From contig RSEE01000101.1 in the NCBI GenBank assembly GCA_003971905.1, positions 124,001 to 188,000 of the forward strand: a DNA stretch of 64,000 nt, read 5' to 3'. Source of the stretch: Moniliella sp. 'wahieum' (taxonomy: Eukaryota > Basidiomycota > Moniliellomycetes > Moniliellales > Moniliellaceae). The notes beneath the pieces were generated by a model that saw only the letters and a program-made list of their open reading frames with translations, was not told where the DNA came from and made no database searches. Below are positions 11,593-22,259 of the stretch, piece by piece (within the stretch, counting starts at the first letter, position 1; each line of letters starts with the position of its first letter). The position numbers and the translations under genes are program-made.

Positions 11593-13426
11593 CAATCCAC
11601 CAACCAACCAACAACCCCGAATGCAGAATGCAAAATGCAGAACGCGAGATGAGTGCGATCTCCCCGTGTATCTTCTATCAGGACTCAGCCACCACCAACT
11701 ACTCTCGTGAATCCATAGCATGCGGCCAACCAAACCGTGAGGCGCGAGCACGACTAGTGACTAGTGACTAGTGACTGGTAACTCGAGCCAGGGCCAGCCA
11801 ACCATGGATCATTCGGCACCGAAACGCCATTTGCACGCAGATTATACGGTGTGGCATGCAGCTGCTGAACGTCCTCGGCGACCATAAGCCGTGCGTCGAA
11901 AAGATGATCGATGACGGTGCGCATGCTCTCAATCTCCTCGGGTTCCACTAGCCACTGCTACTAGTACTACTACTTCCACTACCACTACCACTATCGAATC
12001 GAAACGCTACACACTACTACACTCCACACTGCCTACTACCATAGAACCATACACCCCCACAGATACAGCCGCAGTGGACGATTGCGGCGCATCGCTCGCG
12101 CGCCTCCCGTCGCGCATGGAATGCGGGATGCTATGCGGGTTTTGATGTCGACTCAGAAGCGGGCTGGTCATGCCACAGCACTACATCGAGCACACCACAC
12201 CAAACCCAACCAATAATCTAAACCAATAAGCCAAACAAACCAAAGAGTTGGGGATATCCAAATCGAGTGTCCAAACGGAACCACCGTTCAACGGTTACAC
12301 CAACAGGATGAGAGAGGAAGGAGAGAAGAGAGAGAGAGAGAGAGGAGGGTAGGAGAAGGGACAGTGGGGTGCGCAAGTGTGGGGGAGGCTGGGGGGGGGG
12401 GGGCAGTAGTACAACAGGACGAGAGACGATGAGAGACAAAAAACGCGAGACGTAAGACGCGAGACGCGAGACAAGGGAGGAGGGAGGAGGAGGGGAAGGG
12501 TTTAATTGGGCCAACGGATCGAATGGGATCGGATCAAATGATCCGGCTCGGGTCGAAAAAGCGGACGGCGGCGTAACGGCCCACGGACGGCGGACGCGGA
12601 CCGCAACGAACAAAAGGGAAACAGAAAAAAGAAAAAGGAAAAAGGAAAAAGGAAAAACGAAAGGGGGGAGGGATCCGAACCAAACCAAACCAAAACAAAC
12701 AAGCGAGGAGAGAAGACCCCCACTCCCCAAACCAAACACGCAACACGCAACACACAACACCAAACAAGCAACACCGAACACGCAACACGTAACACGCAAC
12801 ACGAACCAACCCCCACAAAAACCCAACCCCCAACACTCAACACCCCAACGACCAACCAACCGAGCCAGCGCAACCCCGCACACCGTTCCTGATCCCTGCT
12901 GCATGCCGGTACTTAGACCCACGTAGGACCATAGGAAGGGTAGGACGACGACAGAGCAGCCGAGTGCGAGGGGGGGGCAAGGAAGGTCGACCGTCTCGCC
13001 GAGCCGGGGCAGAGGCGTACGCATGCGCGTGCGGAGGCAAGAGTACAGAATGGTGCCACGGATCAGTACTGCTGTTACTGTTGCCGTGACTGTTACCGTG
13101 ACCATTACTGTGGCTGGTGGTATTGGTATGACCGTGGCTGTTGCTCCGACGCAGGTGGGGGGGGGGGGGGGAAACTGTTCCCCCCCGGGGCGCGGGTCAC
13201 GTCTCGCGCAGACATGTGCATGGGAGCGGGCTCGGGGTGGGCAGAGGCGCGGTCAGGTCCACCGCGACCAATGGGAAGTAGGCCGGTAAGTGGACCAGTG
13301 TGGCACGCACGCAGTGCGGGGTTGGACGACGGATGGGGTAGAGCAGCGCCCACGCCCACGCCAGTGGGGGGGTGGGGGAAGTAGTACGCTCGCCCCGGCG
13401 GTGCAGAGGCGTGGGTGGTAGGTAAG
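11346..13426. other. intergenic, simple-repeat rich
   Basis: Contains (TCAA)n at 11561-11590 and an ACTAGTGAC iterate at 11753-11777. A G/A-rich block at 12300-12480 includes GACGCGAGAC repeats, followed by CGAAAAAGG-type repeats at about 12620-12665 and CAACACG iterates at 12730-12840. Runs of 10 or more G occur at about 12390 and 13157. A long minus-strand frame (12218-13105) is only the translation of this low-complexity DNA. A minus frame at 13105-13575 may extend the Myb/SANT gene. Confidence 0.6.
11754..11948 (-). CDS. possible terminal exon of an unidentified small protein
   Basis: The minus strand reads EPEEIESMRTVIDHLFDARL, then MVAEDVQQLHATPYNLRAN and VSVPNDPWLAG. The composition is far more protein-like than the surroundings (helix-friendly, acidic). 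There is no ATG at its start; an acceptor-like GTAGCAG or GGCTAG lies just upstream, so it would be a 3' exon. Its last codons and stop fall inside the ACTAGTGAC micro-repeat. I do not recognise the family and could not find its first exon. Confidence 0.3.
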   Translation of the reverse strand: MEPEEIESMRTVIDHLFDARLMVAEDVQQLHATPYNLRANGVSVPNDPWLAGPGSSYQSLVTSH

Positions 13427-14140
13427 TTACTCGGCGAGGAGGCAGTTGCAGGTCCAGGTCCAGCCCCAGGTCGAGGTGCAGGTGCAGGTCCAGGTCCTGC
13501 TGGTGCGCGCCAAGGCTGTGTCGCGACGGGGGGTGGGCACGCCGGTGGAGATGGGGGAAGAGTAGGTGGACACATGCGAGGGAGGTCGTTGAGGTTCTCG
13601 CGACGCAGGCAGGGGGAAAGTAGGCTGGGAAGCGGGGAAGTACTCGTGTCCCAGAGTGGTGGAGAAAAAGGTCGGGGGCAAATCGCTGCTGGTGACGGTC
13701 AAGCGGGAGAACCAAGGGTACTGAGTACTCATCAGACGGTTGCGTACTTGTGGGTTACGAATCTTGGCCCAGGTCGTTTCGTTGCTATGTCCCGCAGCCA
13801 CATTGACGCGTAAACACGAATGCACCGGGTCCCAGATAAACAGCTTATCTTTCGTGTAGAGCAGCTGTTGGATCTGGGCCGCATAGCCTTTGAGTTTCTT
13901 GAGCCTATGGCGTGCGGAATCGCTCGCCTCCCGCTCGTCGCTCGGGGCCAAAGAAGAACCAAAAATCGTTCGCACAATCTTGCGCCACACACTGCTCGTG
14001 TGGCGCGACATTTCGTGCGGGTTGTTGCACTGGCTCTGCATGTACGACTCGACCAAGGTCACGTCCGTCTCGGCGGTCCAGCAGGTGCGTCGGTTGGTGG
14101 GCACGGGCGGGATGGAACGGGCAGAGCGGCTGGACTTTTG
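13427..14140 (-). CDS. Myb/SANT-like DNA-binding domain protein
   Basis: The N-terminal part has the Myb/SANT-like pattern. WTAETDVTLVESYMQ is followed by VWRKIVRTIFG, then RLKKLKGYAAQIQQLL, a conserved FIWDP, and after a short variable loop TTWAKIRNPQVRNRL. This is the fold of the Myb_DNA-bind_3 type found in fungal regulators and in proteins related to transposons. The exon probably starts at 14140 after a GGTGCCTAG acceptor, since an in-frame stop lies just upstream; the first exon was not resolved. The downstream part is Pro/Ser/Thr-rich and may change frame at about 13560 to run on to 13105. The target is unknown; a transposase-associated origin is possible. Confidence 0.55.
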   Translation of the reverse strand, partial: QKSSRSARSIPPVPTNRRTCWTAETDVTLVESYMQSQCNNPHEMSRHTSSVWRKIVRTIFGSSLAPSDEREASDSARHRLKKLKGYAAQIQQLLYTKDKLFIWDPVHSCLRVNVAAGHSNETTWAKIRNPQVRNRLMSTQYPWFSRLTVTSSDLPPTFFSTTLGHEYFPASQPTFPLPASREPQRPPSHVSTYSSPISTGVPTPRRDTALARTSRTWTCTCTSTWGWTWTCNCLLAE

Positions 14141-15980
14141 CTAGGCACCATGTCCGACGGATGAGGGGTGGTGCTGGTAGCAGAAGCGACGACATGTGAG
14201 TGTGGGTGTGAGTGTGGGTGTGGGCAGGAGCTGGTACAGGAGCGGAAGTTGGGGCAAGTGCAGAGGCAGAGGCAGGAGCAGGGGCAGAGGTGCTGGTAGG
14301 GGCCGAGGCGTCCTGGGGTCGGGAAGCGCAGCGACGCTTCTTTCCTGGTGACCGTCCATGACATCTTCCTTTCGTCGGCCGGGGTAGGGATTTCGTCGGC
14401 AAAAGGAGGAAGCGACGGAGGAGCTGGACGAGTGGGTGGATGCATGGCGTTTGCGGGTTAGGGGGGCAGGGGGGGCAGGCAACGGGGGGGGTGGTGAGAG
14501 AAGAGGGGGCGGGGGGGCGGAGGGAGGGCGAGCTGGTGGGCGGAGCGCTGGCGCAGGAGAGCGGGCGGGGGCGGGAGGGTGCGGGCGGAGAAGAGGGAGA
14601 GGGTGGGCGAGGGGCGCGGGGGGAGGGTGGGCAAGGGGCGGGCGGAGGGGTGGCTGAGGGGGGGCATGGCGTGCAAGGAGGGCAGCGGCGGGAGGGTTAT
14701 GGAGGTGGTGGTGGGAGCAATGGGAGCAATGGGAGCAACGGGAGCAACGGGAGCAAGGGCGGGGCTGGGCATGGTGGAAGGGACGCAAGGGGGGCTGTGA
14801 ATATACACCCTGGGCTGCGCTCCCAGCGAGGTGGAGCGGGGCAGCAGCGAGAGGCAGCGACCAGCAGCGACCAGCAGCGACTTGCTCCGCCAAGCGCAGC
14901 CCAGCCCAGCCCGCTGCAGGGGCACCAGCGCGCAGTGCATGCCGGCCGCGGCAGCCGGGGTGCAGGCGCCAAGCCCGCACGCACCACTGGCGCCGTGCCG
15001 CGTGCTGTGCTGGGCCAGGCCATCCGCGTCGCCCGGCAGCCGCCCAGCCGCTCGCAGCAGCAGCGCCGCACCCGCCCACTGTCGCGCCCGTGGGCCGGGT
15101 GCATGCAGCATGGGGATGCATGACGCGTGACGCGTGACGCGTGCACTGCGTGGCCGCTGATGCATGATGCCGCCACGAGCGAGTGCGAGCGGGGCCGGAC
15201 TGGGCCCGTTGCCAAGCCCTGCCGCGGGGGCGCCTCGCACGGCGCGTGTCGGTGCGGCGGGCGGGCACGCGCACGGCGGCACTGTGCGGCTGGTCCGAGG
15301 CGCTGGGGCGTGCCTGGCCCGAGCAGGTGCGCACACGGGCGCGTGGGGCGTGTCGCAGGCGGTGCTGGATGGCCTGGCCAGAATGTGGCGGCGCAAGGGT
15401 GTGGTACGTAGCGGGTGGGGCAGCGGGAGGGTGCGGTGTGTGTGCTCTGCGCGCTTTTGCACCAGCCTGGCCCTCCCGCCCCCCCAGCACACCCAGCACA
15501 CCAGCACACACCACACACAACCTCATAACCATTCTCGACCAAGTGATTCCTCATCCACTATCACTGCTCCACAGCCGCTCAGTCGGGCGCTCCTGCGCCC
15601 ACCCGCGCCTCGCACCCTAGATAGCCCTATCCTCCATCCTACCCCACCCAAGCCCCCAGCCCCCAGCAGACGCAGTGGCCGCAGCCGCATGGCGTGCGAG
15701 AACGCGGTGCCCCGTGCCCGGTGTGCTGGGCGTGACGAGCGCCTGGGGAGCGCGCGCATGGTGTGTGCCAGGCGCACCGCAGAACAGCGCAGCCCGCAGG
15801 GGCCACACGCCTCGGCAAGTTCGGCCAGGCACCTGAAACCTGCGATTTGGGATCTGGATCTGGATCTGGGATCTGAGAGCAATTGCCCGTCGACTGCGCT
15901 TCTGCCTGCTTCGGCCTGTTTCCGCAGCTGCTGCTCCTGGCATTCTGCCCAGGCGCCAGCAAGTCCCCAGCATCCCAATT

Positions 15981-16028
15981 CAGTACTCAGTACTCAGTAC
16001 TCAGTCTGAGTACTCAGTATCAGTACCT
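15981..16028. repeat. TACTCAG micro-repeat cluster
   Basis: CAGTACTCAG is iterated without spacer and ends in the palindrome TGAGTACTCA. The same word recurs at 16618-16765 and 18755-18775. Confidence 0.85.
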
Positions 16029-17820
16029 CGGTATCCAATGGATTCAGGGACCAAACCGAATACAGGTGCGCTTGCTGAGATCCAACCTCCCATCCACGCA
16101 ACGCGCAACCCATACCGCCCGCTAATCGATCAATCAACCATTCCGAACCCCCGCCCAGTGCGCGCCGGTCCCATCCTGCCTCATTTTCCCTCTTGGCTTC
16201 TCTTCCGCGGACTCGCATGGGTCGAACGTTCGATTGAGCAAGGGGAATAGTATGTTGGCGTTGAAGATTACCATTTACATCGGAGGCAGTACGCATGGGA
16301 TGCGTTGTCCTTGGTGGCCAGGCCTGGGCCCTGGCAGGCCCTGGCCCACGTGTCGTCGTGGTTGGTCGGCGCGCAGCGTAAGCTATCTGATAATCGGTGC
16401 TCGAAGATCCATTCGCTCTCCCTCGTTCTGTCCTGGCAGGACCTAGTTTCAAGCAGTTGGGACCCTTGAGATCTTGAGATCTCTGACATCTGACTAGTGA
16501 CTAGTGACTTCTCTGGAACAGCGGCTCCCTCGTGTGTGATCCGAACATCGTGGAATGGATGGGGTGGACGTGGCCCAGCCGAGTTCCCCTGCCACGTGGC
16601 CCCCACCCGCCCCTTGCCGATACACTCAGTCTAAGTCCTCAGTCTGAGGCCTCAGTGTACTCAGTGTACTCAATACTCAACACGTACTACCCACACACCA
16701 GGGCGCCGCGGTGACAGACTGACACGAGTACTCACTGAGTACTCAGACTGAGTACTGGGTATTGGATACTGAAGCACTCAGCAGCGCCGCGATCCCCCAT
16801 CCGCGGTCCAACCTCGATGTCGATGACAGATGGCTTTCAGCTTGCCACTTTTGAAATAGCAGGCGTAGGGACCCCTTGACCCAGCTCAGCAGATTCCAGC
16901 CCACGTAGCCCACGCCTCGTCCTCGTTCTACAGAGCCTTCTACGCCCCTCCCCTCGCGCCCGTGCTTATATCCGAGTATCCCCACACGCACTGGGGAGGT
17001 GGGCATGCCATGCACCGTGCCGCTGGGATGCCCTTGCGCCAAAAACAGCTTTCTCATCAGTGCATCAGTGCATCAGCGGCCGCACACTGACGCCTGAGCC
17101 TCAGGCCTCACTATAGTCACTAGTGACAGTCAGTGCTCGCTCCCCTCTCACTAGCTCACTTCTCACTTCTCCATGCGTGTTAAACGTTACCGCGTTACCA
17201 AGTAACACAGCTCGCTTCTCTTGGCTCTCGATCTCCGTCAAAAAACGGCGCGCGACTCCCCTGCCCAATCCCTCCACGTTCGACCAATGCACACATCCAC
17301 CCACTCAGCCACAACAGCCATCTCCGGCCTTAGGCCTCAGAGTCTCAGATCTCACTGCCGCCCCACTCCGACTCTTGCTTCTGTAGTCATGGCTTGCTCC
17401 AGAGGGATCGTCTGACCTCTTCCATGTTACAGCGCACTCGTATAGGCTCAGCGCTCGCTCACTAGGCGCTCACTCGTCACTGCGCTCATAGCTAGCTGCC
17501 CCAGCCCCCTCCCAACCCTCGCTAGGGTGATAAATGTGTGGCCTCGCTCCCATGGTCTTCTGCCTGAGCAGCTCTGAGCTAGCTGTGGGCCATGGGCGCT
17601 GAGCCAAGCATGAGCGCTGAGGCGCTGAGGTGCTGAGCCTCTCGCAGCGGGGGACGAATATTGACGCGTTGACGCTTGAAGTGCGCTTTGGTGGGAAAAT
17701 GGGCCCTTTGAGTTTTGGTAGTGGACTAGTGAGTACTGAGTCAGTAGTGTCGCGCACCACTCACACCCTCACAGTCGCAGGTGAAGGGGTGGAAACAAGT
17801 GGAAACTTGGATACTTGCTC

Positions 17821-17857
17821 GTGCATGGTGCATGGTGCATGGTGCATGGTGCATGGT
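17821..17857. repeat. (GTGCATG)5 tandem repeat
   Basis: Five perfect 7-bp copies in tandem. Confidence 0.9.
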
Positions 17858-19123
17858 ACATGCGTACCTGGTCGTGTCACTTGGTCGCGCCCAAGGGGGG
17901 AAAACCGTGACGGTTCAACAACGTTCACACGTTCATATGTTCTCGAGAGAAGATGAAAGAGAGGTCGGAGATAAGCGATGAGCGATGAGCGATGAGCTGT
18001 TCTGGAGTCTGTTGTTGGCCAGCCCTATCAAAAACGATTGGCTTGATGGTACGATTCTACTGGAGGGGAAGTCTGCTGCATTGCAGTGAGGCGGTGCGGT
18101 CCGCGAGCCCATTGTCCAGATCCTGCGCTCCTTTCCCGACGCCCACGTCCCAAGAACGAGCCGACTGGGAGGAGGGGGTGTTTATGTGGGACGAGGGGTG
18201 GGAGGAAAGCGATGGATAGTACTGACTACCGAGTGATGGGACCTCTGCAGCATTCGGAAGCTCAGGAATATGGAATGGAGCTTGGAAGTGGACCACTGCA
18301 CAGGTTGCGGAACCCCGGGAGGCAGGAAACCATGTCTTCGTACTATTAGAGGGGGGTAAACGAGAGAGGAGGACCGTAACGCATTTTTTGGAAAGCCGGG
18401 AAGAGAACTAAAAGCCGTGTTCGTTCGGCTGTTGCCAACAAGCAGAATGCGACAAAACAAGAACACCAAATACCAGGGACGCATCCAAAAGAACCCTTCC
18501 TCCCTTTTGTTTGGTTTCGACGACGCGAGGATGCTAAGCCACTAAGGCAGCGAGCAAGAGGCTGGCTCTAGGCATGTGTGGCTTGTGGGTATGGGGGGGG
18601 GGTGTTCGGTGTGGGGGGGCTGAGACGCTGAGATCTGAGAAGCCTTGAGGCTGAAGCTAGAGCTAATTTTGAAGAGCTGAAGCCGAGCGAGAGCCGGCTG
18701 AATCAGCCTGCGCCTCTGATCGAGATGGAGGTGGCGCTGTCTCCATTCAGCAACTCAGTACTCAGGGTACTCAGGCTGCGTGTGGGCCCGCTTGTTGCGG
18801 TCCAACCGACGCCAACGCGACCACGGAGCTCTCGCGTTGGCCTGCTCTCGCCCTGCCTTCGCCTGCTGTTGGCCCGCCTTGGGCTGCTTTGGCCCGCTGT
18901 CGAACCAACGCAGCAACTGGCGTGACGCAACCGAGACCCCCAGCAGGCCCAACACTGCCCGTGTGCCCCACTCCGGAGCAACCAGGTGGCGGTGCGGTGA
19001 TAATATTCTGACGGCTGTCGGTGCGCGTGCCCCCATGCGCCTGCGCCAGCCACGCCCAACCCGGTGGAACGCGAGTTGGGCCTTGGGGCGCCAACCCCAC
19101 CATCTCGCTCGCCGCGCATCGCC

Positions 19124-21232
19124 ATGGCCTCCTCTGGCATCGACGACATGCATAGCGTCACACCTGCCGACGCCAGTGCCAGCGCCAGCAGCGACCGCAC
19201 CAGTCCTCCCCCTCCGCTCGACGAGCTGCCCACCCAGGGACCTGCCACTCACCTTGCTCCGCCAGCTCTACCTTGGCTCCGACCGCGCCTCGCATACCGT
19301 GTCGGTTGAGCGCGCTGGCAGTCCCTACGACCGGTACGATTCGCACGCACTTCCTTCTTCCCCTACCCACGGCCCAAAGCAAGCCCCAGCCTGGCCCAGA
19401 CCCGGCCCAGGGCCAGAGTCGACGTTCCGGTCCCGCCTCGTCCGAGCCAGATGCGCTGTCCCCCAATCAGTCCCTGCGCTCGCCCGAGAGCGATTCGGTA
19501 GGTGTTGCGAATGGTATGGGGCATTCGGCTTCGCTACGCTCTGGTGGGTCTCATGGGCTGCAGCGTCGTCGTAGCGCCCGCGCGCTCCAGTTTTCTGCCA
19601 CCGGTCGCTCGGTCCTTTCTTCCACTGCGCAAACACCGCCCACACTGGGGCGCACCTGCCGCTACCCCACGCTCGTCGCACCAGCGCGTCCGATCCACCG
19701 AATCGGATCAAGCTGTCCCTGTCGACACGCCCGATCGACTTCGTCTTGTCACCTACTCGCCTGCCCAGCGCGCGCCTTATCTTCCCACCCGCGCGCTCAA
19801 CTTTATCGACAAGAAACGTATCCTAGTCATGGAGGGTAAGTGGGACCGAATCTTCTTTCTACCGTTCTGGATGGGTTGGGTTGGGTTAGATTGGGTGGGC
19901 CACTTTGACTGACGCGTGCATGGGATGGGGTTGTTTGGTGTGACCAGAGCGGGTTGTGGGGAGTCATTTGGTGGACCGTCTGATGCTCATGGGCCACGAG
20001 GTGCTCGTCGTGGACAATTTCTTTACGGGCAACAAGACCAACATTCGTCAGGGTTGGACATCCGAACTTTGAGTTGGTTCGGCACGATGTGGTCAACTCG
20101 CTGTGGTTGAGGTGGACCAAATTTACCATTTGGCCTGTCCAGCCAGTCCCAAGCGTACCAGGTCAATCCGATCAAGACAATCAAAACTAACTTCCAAGGC
20201 ACGCTCAATATGCTGGGGTTGGCCAAACGCACCAAATCGCGTTTCCTCCTCGCCTCCACTCTGAGGTATATGGCGACCCCAGCGTCCCCCAACCCGAATC
20301 GTACATGGCAACGTCAACCAAACCGGACCGAGAGGGTGCTACGACGAGGGAAAGCGGAGTACGTTTTGGTTGGAATGTTGGAATGACCAGCACTCCTTTT
20401 GGCCTCTCCGTTGTTGTTGTTGACTGTGACTGTTCCCGGAGCCTGACGCCCTTCCTCTTCATTTTCTTTTTGCTTTTGTTTCTTGTGTTGTGTTTAGTCG
20501 CAGAGACGTTGACGTATGGGTACTTTTACCAAGATGGGGTGGACGTGCGTGTGGCGCGGATATTCAATACGTATGGCCCGAGGATGCACCCGTACGATGG
20601 ACGTGTGGTATCCAACTTTATTCTGCAAGGTCTCAAGGGGGAACCGTTGACGGTCTATGGCGATGGTCAGCAGACGCGCTCGTTTATGTTCATCCACGAT
20701 TTGGTCGATGGCTTGATTGCACTGATGGAGGCCGAACCTGAACCCGATTCCGACCTGCCCAATGTGGCGGAATACGATCCGACCAGGACGACGAGCCTGA
20801 ACTCGGCGCACGGGCCGGTCAACCTCGGTAACATGGGCGAGTTTACTATCAAGGAATTGGTTCAAGCTGTGGCGGAAGCGATCCACCAAGTTCGTCTTCA
20901 GCAAAGCAACCCACCCCTTACCCCCAAACACCTTATCGCCCAACAACAACAACAGCAACAACAGCAGCCGGATCCTTCCACCTTGGACCCCTCCTCCTCA
21001 CCCGTCTCGTCCCCGCCGCAAGAAGAAGATTCCAGTACAGGTCCTACGCGCGAGTACATCTGTGGGCTGGAGATTGGTATTGTCCTATGCCCACTGACGA
21101 CCCGCAAAAGCGCCGGCCGGACACGACGCGCGCCCAATCTCTTCTGCACTGGCACCTCGCTGGTCCTTGAAACAAGGTCTGGTGGAGATGGTGCACTACT
21201 ACCAACAAAAAATTGATGCGGGCGAACTTTGA
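19124..21232 (+). CDS. UXS1: UDP-glucuronate decarboxylase (UDP-xylose synthase)
   Basis: It converts UDP-glucuronate to UDP-xylose with NAD, as a short-chain dehydrogenase of the extended family. The ATG at 19124 has a GCCATGG context and opens a Ser/Pro-rich N-terminal region. Introns are 19836-19947 (GTAAGT) and 20359-20497 (GTACGT). Blocks seen: RILV before intron 1 and, after it, GSHLVDRLMLMGHEV (Rossmann GxxGxxG), then NFFTGNKTNIRQ. Next come HPNFELVRHDVV, IYHLACPASP, the catalytic CYDEGKR (Tyr-x3-Lys), RVARIFNTYGPRMHPYDGR and GDGQQTRSF. The C terminus is DDPQKRRPD, then LKQGLVEMVHYYQQKIDAG, with the stop at 21230-21232. At least seven one-base slips (about 19829, 19953, 20058, 20098, 20152, 20262, 20312, 21172) must be bridged. 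A poly-Gln insert (20935-20970) interrupts the C-terminal half. One gene with errors fits best; a pseudogene remains possible. Confidence 0.92.
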
Positions 21233-21902
21233 TCGGGTGGGGTAAGATGGAATGGGATGGCATGGGATCGCAGCGGCGTGCGACTCGGCTTTCAAGCTCC
21301 ATCTCGATCATCGACCATCTATCTCATCCACCTCCCTTTCCCTTTCCCTTTCCCTTTCCCTTCCCTCGCGCCCCATGCCGATTCTATTTTACCTTCCTGG
21401 TGCGTGTCGGAGCTTCTCCCCCGTCCTGCTACCTTACTAGTGGTTCGCCCATTCGTCCCTTACTACATTGGACCCCCTCCCCCCGCGCATCCCCACGCTC
21501 TCTCGCTTTCCCAGTCCCTCAGTTCTTTCTTATCCTAGCTGCCATTAGAGGTGCAGTGTACCCCCACGTAGTGTAGGAGTTTCCAAGTAGCAGGCGGAGT
21601 ATAAGATCGATGCAATGAATGGCGTATGCCACTCGCACTGCGCCGCCGCCTTAGCCTTGGCCCGATGACCTCTACGACCTAGAGCAGGTCTCGTCCGCCA
21701 GTCCAAACAGACAGAGAGACCGCAAGCGCTCAGCGGGTAGAGAGAGGCCGCAAGCGCTCAGCGGGCAGAGAGGCCGCGAGCGCCCAGCAGGCAGAAGAGG
21801 GGGTGAGAGGGCATGCAGTGCTCGGACTCGGACGTTAGACCGGACGCGCGAAAACTTGCACCAAGCTGTCCAAGCTCCTCATGCGTAGCGCTCAGGGCTA
21901 GC
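21233..21902. other. intergenic between convergent UXS1 and TFB5
   Basis: Holds (CCCTTT)n at about 21334-21366 and a three-unit tandem repeat at 21713-21793. No coding sequence is supported. Confidence 0.6.
21713..21793. repeat. about 27-bp tandem repeat, three units
   Basis: Units start GAGAGACCGCAAGCGCTCAG (21714), GAGAGAGGCCGCAAGCGCTC (21740) and GAGAGGCCGCGAGCGCCCAG (21768). They diverge by a few bases. Confidence 0.85.
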
Positions 21903-22259
21903 TCAGGGCTCAAGAGAAAACGCATTCTTCTCCAGGATCTCCTCGATCCGAATCCGCAGGAGATCCACCATGGAGGAACTGACCACCACGTGGGTCTCGT
22001 CCAAATCCTTGATAAGAAACTTGAGTTCCTTATCCAACGACAGGATCAACTGCTTCACCGCCGGGTCGCACGTCAACAGCGTACCTGTCCATCCCCATCC
22101 CATCCCCGTCACCGTACCACCCCGCAACCGCACCACACCAGACCACACCACAGCGAAACATACCCGCGTCATCGGTCAGTATCAGGCCACCACCTTCCCC
22201 TTGTCGCCTCGGCGACGCTCAACGACGGCAACGCCCAACGTACCGGGAATGCTCTTCAT
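21903..22259 (-). CDS. TFB5: TFIIH subunit Tfb5 (GTF2H5/TTDA)
   Basis: This is the smallest subunit of transcription/repair factor TFIIH; it stabilises Tfb2 and stimulates XPB in nucleotide excision repair. Exon 1 is only 16 nt (22244-22259, ATGAAGAGCATTCCCG). A 159-nt intron (22085-22243, GTACGT...AG) follows, and exon 2 runs 22084-21903. The joined protein is 65 residues, starting MKSIPGTLLTCDPAVKQLI and ending IEEILEKNAFSLEP. The family hallmarks are present: CDPAVKQ near the N terminus, IKDLDETHVVV in the middle, and the final xNAFS. The length matches the family (about 65-72). No frame break is seen. Confidence 0.92.

Larger units (their letters stand above)
14141..19123. other. 5-kb GC-rich then repeat-rich intergenic region
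   Basis: 14,400-15,900 is very GC-rich and gives long open frames on both strands (for example 14141-15532 minus). They have no domain and strongly biased composition, so I do not call them. GGGAGCAAY repeats five times at 14712-14759. TACTCAG iterates lie at 15981-16028 and 16618-16765, and the perfect GTCACTAGTGAC at 17116-17127. (GTGCATG)5 is at 17821-17857. A stretch at 18030-18360 translates to protein-like pieces (EPIVQILRSFPDAHVP and, in other frames, ADWEEGVFMWDEGWEES) and could be a decayed gene, but I cannot name it. Confidence 0.55.

Noticed and set aside
12218-13105. 295-codon minus frame with hydrophobic Phe/Leu/Val stretches resembling membrane segments
   Set aside because: It is the translation of G/A-rich simple repeats (GAAAAAG, CAACACG, AACCAAAC) and has no family features.
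14141-15532. 463-codon open frame on the minus strand and a 227-codon frame opposite it
   Set aside because: Both arise from very GC-rich DNA that lacks stops. The translations are His/Pro/Arg/Ala or Gly/Arg-rich without domains, and three frames are open at once.
21334-21366. (CCCTTT)n resembling a telomere-like repeat
   Set aside because: The unit is six bases but not TTAGGG or a known fungal telomere unit, it is only about five copies and lies between two housekeeping genes.
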